Below, piece after piece: positions 29,496 through 35,161 of a stretch of 37,313 bases of DNA. A program made the position numbers and the translations under genes. Under the pieces are notes generated by a model. That model was not told the origin of the DNA. It was given only the letters and a program-made list of their open reading frames with translations, and made no database searches. The DNA comes from Nocardioides sp. (GTDB lineage Bacteria > Actinomycetota > Actinomycetes > Propionibacteriales > Nocardioidaceae): NCBI RefSeq assembly GCF_016462705.1, contig NZ_JAEMSS010000019.1:1-37313 (forward strand), written 5' to 3'. Each line of letters opens with the position of its first letter. Within the stretch, counting starts at the first letter, position 1.

Positions 29496-32165
29496 TTAGG
29501 CCTCCGGCACCCCCGGGAGACGGGCCGCGAGCTGGGTGCGGGAGCGCACGCCGAGCTTGAGGTAGGCCCGGCCGAGATGCGCCTCGACGGTGCCGACCGA
29601 CACCCCCGTACGCCGGGCGATCTGCTTGTTGCTCAGGCCCTCGGCGGCGAGCCGGGCGGTGGTCTCCTCCGCCGGCGTGAGCGCGTCGGCGGCCCGCTTC
29701 TGGCGGCCGCCGACCTTGGCCAGCTCGGCACGCGCCAGCTCGCTCCAGCCCTCGGCCCCCATCCGGTCGAACCCGTCACGTGCCCGCTCGAGGGCGGCCC
29801 GGGCCGCGCCCCACTGGCGCTGGCGCCGCAGCGCGCCCCCGACCGCCAGGCAGGTCCGCGCCTCGTCGGGCCGGAACCCGAGGTCGGCGAGCCGGTCCGC
29901 GGCCCGCACCATCAGCGCCTCCGCCTCGGCGGGCGAGAGGTCGCCGGTCGCCAGCCCCAGCAGGGCACGACCGCGGTCCACGCTGGCCTGGCCCCACGGG
30001 TTGGCCTGGGCGACGGCGTGCCGCTCCAGCCACGCCAGCACCTCGGTGGCCTCGTCGTGGCGGGCGTCCGAGGTCAGGGCCTCCACCAGGTCCGGGGTGA
30101 CCGGGAACGTACCCGGGTTGGTCACCCCCGCCCGGACGACCCAGTCCCAGGCCGCGCGGAGGTGGCGGGCCGCCCGTTCCGGATCTCCGTCGAGCAGCGC
30201 GGCGACCCCTCGCAGCCGGGTCGTCTCGAGCTCGATCCAGCCGTGCCCGAACGCCGCCGCCCACTCGGCCGTCCGGCGCGCCCAGTGCTCGCCGGTGACC
30301 GCGTCGCCGGCCAGCACCGCGACCGCGGCCCGGAGCAGGTCCTCGTCCTTGGACTCCTTGTCCGGCATCAGCGCGTCGTCGAGGGCGGCCAGGAGCTCCC
30401 GAGCCTCCGCGAGCCGGCCGCTGCGGACCGCGACCTCGGACAGCCCGAGCTGGTTCTCGACGACGTCGCGCATCCGCCCCTGCTCCTCGGCCTGGGCCAG
30501 GTCCTTGCGGATCACCGCGTCGGTCTCGGCGAGGTCACCGCGCCACAGGTGCCACTTGCTCCAGGCGTGGGGGTTGCCCGTCTCGGGCTCGCGACCGGTG
30601 TGCACCAGGTACCAGTCCCGGCCGATCCCCTGCTCGGCCCCGAGGGCCGCGGCCGCCTCGGCGTCCGCCAGGGCCTGGTCGACACCGGACACCCGGATCC
30701 CGAGCCGGACCATGGCCCTCGTCTGGAGCGCGGTGGCCGTGACCCCGGGGTCCGCAGCGCACTCGTCGAGGGCGCGTTGCACCCAGTGCTCGAGGTTGGC
30801 GACGCTGCCCACGATGCCGTCGAGGATGGACAGGCAGGCACTCCCGCGCTCGGGACCGAAGGGGAGCGAGGCGATCTCGGGCTCGATCCGTGCGGAGAGC
30901 CGGCCGGCCTCGCCCGCGGCGGCGAGCCGGTGCGCCAGCGCGATGACGCGGGCCGGACGGGCCGGGGAATCCGCCGGTGTGCGCTCCAGTGCCAGCTCGG
31001 CCAGCTCGGCCGCGTCCTGGACCGCACCGCGGTCGGCAGCGCCCGCGGCGGCGGTGCTGAGCGTCTCGGCCAGGTCCTCGTCCGGTTCGGGCCGGGCCAG
31101 CGCTCGGTGCCGGGCGCGTGACTCCTCGGTCGGCGCCAGCTCGGCCAGCCGGTCGTGCATCGCCCGGACGAGTCCCGGGGACACCGTCTCGCGGGCGGCC
31201 GCCGCCAGGAGCGGGTGCGAGGGACGCACCCGGCCCGAGGCCGACATCGTGACGAGCCGGTCCCGGACCGCCTGCTCGACCGCCGGCACCCCGACCAGCC
31301 GGGTCAGCACCGTCTCCGGGAGGTGCGGGTCGACCGACAGTGCGAGCAGGACCTGACGGTGGTCCTCGGACAGGTCGCGCACCCGCAGGCCGAGGACCGT
31401 GGCGAGCTCCTCGGGGACGCCGAGCGGCTCGCCCAGTGCCGGCTCGCCGCGGCGCTGCAGCACTCGCCCGATCTCCAGCGCGTGCAGGGGGTTCCCGCGG
31501 GACTGCTCGTGGACCAGGCGCGCCACCCGGGGGGAGGTGGTCAGCCCGAGCTCCTGGACGAGCAGGTGGGCCACCTCGGTCACCTGGAGCGCCCGCGGCT
31601 CGACCAGCCGCAGGCGGCGGCGTACCAGCAGCCCCTCCAGCAGCGTCCGGTCGAACCCGGCCCGACGGGTGAGCAGGAACTGGACGCCGTGCCCGGCCAG
31701 CCGCCTGGCCGCGAAGGTCAGCGCCTCGAGCGAGGCCAGGTCGGCCCACTGGACGTCGTCGATGCCGATCACCAGGTGCTGGGTGCCGGCCAGGCCGGCC
31801 AGCACCGACTCCAGCGCGACCCCCACCACCTGCAGGTCGACGGGCTCGTCCGACGCCGCCCTCATCAGGACGACCTCCAGCGCCCGACGTTGCGGCGGGC
31901 TCAGTGTGGCGCCGGCCAGGTCGACGTCACGCAGCAGGTCGGTGAGCACCGAGAACGAGTAGCGGCCCTCCCCCTCCCCGGGGGTCGCCACCAGGACGCG
32001 GGCGCCGGCCCCGGCCGCCACGTCGACGGCGGCCTCCCAGAGCTGGGTCTTGCCGAGCCCCGCCTCGCCGGTGAGCACCAGGGCGTCGTCGGTCCTCTCG
32101 TGCAGGAACGCCGACATCTCCGCGAGCTCGTCGTCGCGGCCGACCAGGGGATGCCGAGCGCCCAT
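29496..32165 (-). CDS. LuxR family (LAL-type) ATPase transcriptional regulator
   Basis: An 889-residue regulator of the large ATP-binding LuxR (LAL/MalT-like) type. The N-terminal AAA/NACHT-like ATPase has Walker A GEAGLGKTQL (residues 33-42) and a Walker B-like LVIGIDDVQWAD. A winged-helix region and a long helical TPR-like middle (about 400-800) follow. The C-terminal GerE/LuxR helix-turn-helix reads LTPAEETTARLAAEGLSNKQIARRTGVSVGTVEAHL. The start at 32165 (MGARHPLVGRDDELAEM) fits the family start and has a -10 6 nt upstream. An upstream in-frame start would run into the divergent ArsA gene. The adjacent secreted-protein gene is a likely target. Confidence 0.92.
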   Translation of the reverse strand: MGARHPLVGRDDELAEMSAFLHERTDDALVLTGEAGLGKTQLWEAAVDVAAGAGARVLVATPGEGEGRYSFSVLTDLLRDVDLAGATLSPPQRRALEVVLMRAASDEPVDLQVVGVALESVLAGLAGTQHLVIGIDDVQWADLASLEALTFAARRLAGHGVQFLLTRRAGFDRTLLEGLLVRRRLRLVEPRALQVTEVAHLLVQELGLTTSPRVARLVHEQSRGNPLHALEIGRVLQRRGEPALGEPLGVPEELATVLGLRVRDLSEDHRQVLLALSVDPHLPETVLTRLVGVPAVEQAVRDRLVTMSASGRVRPSHPLLAAAARETVSPGLVRAMHDRLAELAPTEESRARHRALARPEPDEDLAETLSTAAAGAADRGAVQDAAELAELALERTPADSPARPARVIALAHRLAAAGEAGRLSARIEPEIASLPFGPERGSACLSILDGIVGSVANLEHWVQRALDECAADPGVTATALQTRAMVRLGIRVSGVDQALADAEAAAALGAEQGIGRDWYLVHTGREPETGNPHAWSKWHLWRGDLAETDAVIRKDLAQAEEQGRMRDVVENQLGLSEVAVRSGRLAEARELLAALDDALMPDKESKDEDLLRAAVAVLAGDAVTGEHWARRTAEWAAAFGHGWIELETTRLRGVAALLDGDPERAARHLRAAWDWVVRAGVTNPGTFPVTPDLVEALTSDARHDEATEVLAWLERHAVAQANPWGQASVDRGRALLGLATGDLSPAEAEALMVRAADRLADLGFRPDEARTCLAVGGALRRQRQWGAARAALERARDGFDRMGAEGWSELARAELAKVGGRQKRAADALTPAEETTARLAAEGLSNKQIARRTGVSVGTVEAHLGRAYLKLGVRSRTQLAARLPGVPEA

Positions 32166-32171
32166 GACCGG

Positions 32172-32177
32172 ACGGTA
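32172..32177 (-). promoter_or_regulatory. -10 element of the LuxR-family gene (leaderless)
   Basis: TACCGT on the minus strand ends 6 nt before the ATG at 32165. It lies back to back with the divergent promoter at 32205. Confidence 0.6.
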
Positions 32178-32204
32178 GTCGCCGACGGGGTCCGGCGCAC
32201 CGCC

Positions 32205-32210
32205 TACGCT
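32205..32210 (+). promoter_or_regulatory. -10 element of the ArsA-like pair (leaderless)
   Basis: TACGCT ends 7 nt before the GTG at 32218. No ribosome site is present between. The two start codons of this divergent pair are only 52 bases apart. Confidence 0.65.
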
Positions 32211-32217
32211 TTGCGCC

Positions 32218-33219
32218 GTGAGCACCGACTGGCCGCGCGTGCGCCTGCACGTCGTGACCGGCAAGGGCGGCACCGGCAAGACCACCGTCGCCGCCTCCCT
32301 GGCGCTGGCGCTGGCCTCGCACGGCAAGCACGTCCTGCTCTGCGAGGTCGAGGGCCGGCAGGGCATCGCCAGGATCTTCGACGTCGAGCCGTTGCCCTAC
32401 GAGGAACGCCGCCTCGCGACGGGTCTCGCGGCCGGCGGGAAGTCCGCCGGGACGGTGCACGCGCTGAGCATCGACCCCGAGGCGGCGCTGCTCGAGTACC
32501 TGGCCATGTACTACAAGCTCGGCCGCGCCGGCCGCGCGCTGGACCGGTTCGGGGTGGTCGAGTTCGCGACCACGATCGCGCCCGGGGTCCGCGACGTCCT
32601 GCTGACCGGCAAGGTCTTCGAGGCGGTGCAGCGCAACAGCCGCAACAAGGGCGCCCGGCAGTACGACGCCGTCGTGCTGGACGCCCCGCCGACCGGACGG
32701 ATCAGCCAGTTCCTCAACGTGAGCGACGAGCTGGCCGGGCTGGCCAAGGTCGGCCCGATCAAGCACCAGGCGGACACGATGATGACGCTGTTCCGCTCGC
32801 CCCGGACGGCCGTGCACCTCGTGACCCTGCTGGAGGAGATGCCGGTGCAGGAGACCGCGGACGGGATCGAGCACCTGCGGGAGGCGGGGCTCCCGGTCGG
32901 TGGCGTCGTGGTCAACCTGGTCCGCCCCCGCGACCTCAAGGTCAAGGACCTGGCCGCCGCGCGCAAGGGCGCGCTCGACCGCGGCGCCATCGAGGCCGAT
33001 CTGGTGACGGCAGGAGTGGACGTGGACGACGCCCTGCTCGACGGGCTGCTGTCGGAGGCGCGTGACCACGCCGAGCGACGGGCGCTGGAGGACTCGCAGC
33101 GCAAGATCGTGAAGGCGCTCGGCATCCCGGCGTACGAGCTGCCCCGGCTCGCGGGTGGCGTCGACCTCGGCGGTCTCTACGAGCTGGCCCAGGCGCTCCG
33201 GGACCAGGGGCTCGCATGA
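32218..33219 (+). CDS. ArsA/Get3-like ATPase, first of pair (Rv3679-like)
   Basis: A 333-residue SIMIBI-class ATPase. The deviant Walker A TGKGGTGKTT includes the signature Lys that reaches across the dimer. DVLLTGKVFEAV and YDAVVLDAPPTGRISQFL (switch II) follow. It matches Rv3679 of M. tuberculosis (also called BagA, for bacterial Get3-like), whose pair with Rv3680 has been linked to stress tolerance. Despite the ArsA name, no arsenic genes adjoin it. GTG start at 32218, probably leaderless. It overlaps the second ATPase gene by 4 bases, so a heterodimer is likely. Confidence 0.9.
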   Translation: MSTDWPRVRLHVVTGKGGTGKTTVAASLALALASHGKHVLLCEVEGRQGIARIFDVEPLPYEERRLATGLAAGGKSAGTVHALSIDPEAALLEYLAMYYKLGRAGRALDRFGVVEFATTIAPGVRDVLLTGKVFEAVQRNSRNKGARQYDAVVLDAPPTGRISQFLNVSDELAGLAKVGPIKHQADTMMTLFRSPRTAVHLVTLLEEMPVQETADGIEHLREAGLPVGGVVVNLVRPRDLKVKDLAAARKGALDRGAIEADLVTAGVDVDDALLDGLLSEARDHAERRALEDSQRKIVKALGIPAYELPRLAGGVDLGGLYELAQALRDQGLA

Positions 33220-34409
33220 GTCCGTCCCATCCGCGTGCCCACCCGCGGGTCGGCCCGCTGGCCGCCAGGTCGACGACGCCGAGGTCGCTCGACGTGGACG
33301 CCCTCATCGACGACCCCGCCACCGGGATCATCGTCTGCTGCGGCTCCGGCGGGGTCGGCAAGACCACCACCTCGGCGGCTCTGGCCCTGCGCGCGGCCGA
33401 GCGGGGGCGCAAGGTCGTGGTCCTCACCATCGACCCGGCGCGCCGGCTGGCGCAGTCGATGGGCATCGAGGCGCTGGACAACACCCCGCGGCCGGTCTCG
33501 GGCGTCGGCGGAGCCGCGGAGCACGGCGGTTCGCTCGACGCCATGATGCTGGACATGAAGCGGACCTTCGACGAGGTCGTGGAGAGCCAGGCCACGCCGG
33601 AGAAGGCCAAGCAGATCCTGGAGAACCCCTTCTACATCGCGCTGTCGAGCTCGTTCGCCGGCACGCAGGAGTACATGGCGATGGAGAAGCTGGGCCAGCT
33701 CCAGCGTGACGCCAAGCAGACCGGCACCTACGACCTGATCGTGGTCGACACACCCCCGTCGCGGTCGGCGCTCGACTTCCTCGACGCGCCCGAGCGGCTG
33801 TCGTCCTTCCTGGACGGCCGGTTCGTCCGGCTGCTCCTGGCGCCGGCCCGCGGCCCGGCCAGGCTGATGACCGCCGGCCTCGGCCTGGTCACCGGCGCCC
33901 TGTCGAAGATCCTGGGCGGGCAGCTCATCGGCGACCTGCAGACCTTCGTCGCCGCGCTCGACACGGTCTTCGGTGGGTTCCGGGCCCGGGCCCAGCAGAC
34001 CTACGCCCTGCTGCAGGCCGACGGCACGGCGTTCCTGGTGGTCGCCGCCCCCGAGTCCGACGCGCTGCGCGAGGCGGCGTACTTCGTGGAGCGCTTGAGC
34101 GAGGACCGGATGCCTCTGGCCGGACTGGTGGTCAACCGGGCCACCCCCGCGCCCGCCGGGGAGCTGTCCGCGGACGAGGCGATGACGGCGGCGGGTCGCC
34201 TGCAGCGGGCCGGCGGCGGCTCGGTCACGGCCGGCCTGCTGCGGCTGCACGCCGACCGGGTCCGGATGTGCGAGCGTGAGGCGGTGCTGCGGGGCAGGTT
34301 CGCCGCCGCGCACCCGCAGGTGCCGACGGTCGTGGTCCCGGCGCTGGCCGGTGACGTGCACGACCTGGAGGGGCTGCGGAAGGTCGGAAATATGCTGGCG
34401 GCCGGCTGA
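33216..34409 (+). CDS. ArsA/Get3-like ATPase, second of pair (Rv3680-like)
   Basis: A 397-residue ATPase. The Walker A reads CGSGGVGKTTT: the P-loop Lys is kept, but the signature Lys of the deviant motif (KGGxGKT) is Ser. Switch II is YDLIVVDTPPSRSALDFLDAP. LTIDPARRLAQSMGIEALDNTP is a typical ArsA/Get3 insert. About 35 extra N-terminal residues are rich in Arg and Pro. It matches Rv3680 (BagB). Loss of the signature Lys suggests that it contributes less to hydrolysis than its partner (inference). The ATG overlaps the stop of the first gene (ATGA). Confidence 0.9.
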   Translation: MSPSHPRAHPRVGPLAARSTTPRSLDVDALIDDPATGIIVCCGSGGVGKTTTSAALALRAAERGRKVVVLTIDPARRLAQSMGIEALDNTPRPVSGVGGAAEHGGSLDAMMLDMKRTFDEVVESQATPEKAKQILENPFYIALSSSFAGTQEYMAMEKLGQLQRDAKQTGTYDLIVVDTPPSRSALDFLDAPERLSSFLDGRFVRLLLAPARGPARLMTAGLGLVTGALSKILGGQLIGDLQTFVAALDTVFGGFRARAQQTYALLQADGTAFLVVAAPESDALREAAYFVERLSEDRMPLAGLVVNRATPAPAGELSADEAMTAAGRLQRAGGGSVTAGLLRLHADRVRMCEREAVLRGRFAAAHPQVPTVVVPALAGDVHDLEGLRKVGNMLAAG

Positions 34410-34438
34410 AGGTCACTTTCGTGACGTCAACCGGCCGC
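34398..34438. terminator. Nested inverted repeats between convergent genes
   Basis: GCGGCCGG (34398-34405) and CCGGCCGC (34431-34438) enclose GTCAC (34412-34416) and GTGAC (34421-34425), which form an inner hairpin with loop TTTC. A further hairpin, CCTGACG (34450-34456) with CGTCAGG (34472-34478), follows. They lie between the ArsA pair and whiB4, which face each other, and probably end transcription from both sides. Confidence 0.55.
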
Positions 34439-34508
34439 GAGCTCTACGCCCTGACGCGAGTGCAGTTCCCCCGTCAGGACGGGTCTGGGGGTGGTGCGGT
34501 GGGTGTGG

Positions 34509-34796
34509 TCAGGCGTTGACCACGGTCTCGGTCGCCCTGGTGCGGGCGGCTTCGAGGACCGAGCGCCACGAGGCGTTCGGCCGGCGACGGAGGAGCGCCC
34601 GGCGCTCACGCTCGGTCATCCCGCCCCAGACGCCCCACTCGATCTGGTTGTCCAGAGCCTCGGCGAGGCACTCGGTGCGAACCGGGCAACCGGTGCACAT
34701 CTGCTTGGCCTTGTTCTGCTCGGCCCCGCGGACGAAGAGCTCATCCGGCTGTGCGCTCCGGCACACCGCCTTGGGGGTCCAGTCCTCGATCCACAT
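34509..34796 (-). CDS. whiB4: WhiB-family redox-sensing regulator, WhiB4/WblA type
   Basis: A 95-residue Wbl protein. Four Cys at 12, 34, 37 and 43 (CX21CX2CX5C) are the [4Fe-4S] ligands. DELFVRGAEQNKAK and the turn motif WGVWGGMTERERRALLRRRP match WhiB4 of M. tuberculosis (Rv3681c) and WblA of Streptomyces (SCO3579). These regulators control oxidative-stress and developmental genes. Location between the ArsA pair and ponA2 is the same in both genera. The start at 34796 was chosen from the first Trp-rich segment; an in-frame GTG 4 codons upstream after GGAG is a real alternative. The leader is long, over 100 nt, if the promoter lies near 34880-34900. Confidence 0.93.
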   Translation of the reverse strand: MWIEDWTPKAVCRSAQPDELFVRGAEQNKAKQMCTGCPVRTECLAEALDNQIEWGVWGGMTERERRALLRRRPNASWRSVLEAARTRATETVVNA

Positions 34797-34938
34797 CTCT
34801 CTGCCCACCGATCTCCGAGATATTGCTGTCGCCCTTGAGGGGCTGAAGGGTCCCGGGTTTGGTGCCCTCCCCGTAGGAAGAAAGTTACGAAGTAAACAAC
34901 CTTGGGGGCAGCGGGCGATCGATTCGAGTCGCATAGTT

Positions 34939-34968
34939 CGAAATGACTAGAGCCGACTAGTCATTTCG
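34939..34968. promoter_or_regulatory. Perfect 12-bp inverted repeat between whiB4 and ponA2
   Basis: CGAAATGACTAG and CTAGTCATTTCG are perfect complements around AGCCGA. It is the longest uninterrupted inverted repeat of moderate AT content in the window. As it lies between divergent genes, it is more likely an operator than a terminator. The binding protein is unknown. Confidence 0.7.
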
Positions 34969-35092
34969 GGCCAGGGGGTGCGCCGATCGTTGTGGCAGTG
35001 CTGAGGGTCGGGTGAGGATCTGAGCGTGGACGCCCCTCTCGGGCGTTGACCGGGCGTGGGTGAGGCGTGGCTCGACCCCAGGATTCCACAGG

Positions 35093-35112
35093 TACCCCAG
35101 GGGGTATACCCC
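35093..35112. promoter_or_regulatory. CsoR-like operator candidate upstream of ponA2
   Basis: TACCCCAGGGGGTA (35093-35106) has perfect TACCCC/GGGGTA arms around AG. It overlaps a second perfect palindrome, GGGGTATACCCC (35101-35112). CsoR-family repressors (copper, formaldehyde or persulfide sensors) bind TACCC...GGGTA dyads. No csoR gene lies in the window. It sits about 50-70 bases before the ponA2 start. Confidence 0.4.
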
Positions 35113-35148
35113 GGACTTTCACGAAACGGTCACTTGGGCTCGCTCGAT

Positions 35149-35154
35149 TAGTCT
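35149..35154 (+). promoter_or_regulatory. -10 element of ponA2 (leaderless)
   Basis: TAGTCT ends 7 nt before the GTG at 35162, and no ribosome site lies between, so the mRNA is probably leaderless. Confidence 0.6.
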
Positions 35155-35161
35155 GGGGGCC

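Larger units (their letters stand above)
34797..35161. other. Divergent regulatory region between whiB4 and ponA2
   Basis: This 365-base region without a gene is AT-richer than the rest of the window. From left to right it holds ATCTC-C-GAGAT (34811-34821) near the whiB4 start, and GTTACGAAGTAAAC (34874-34887), a near-dyad within the likely whiB4 promoter. It also holds a perfect 12-bp palindrome at 34939, a CsoR-like site at 35093 and the ponA2 -10 at 35149. No small ORF with good codon use was found. Confidence 0.6.
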
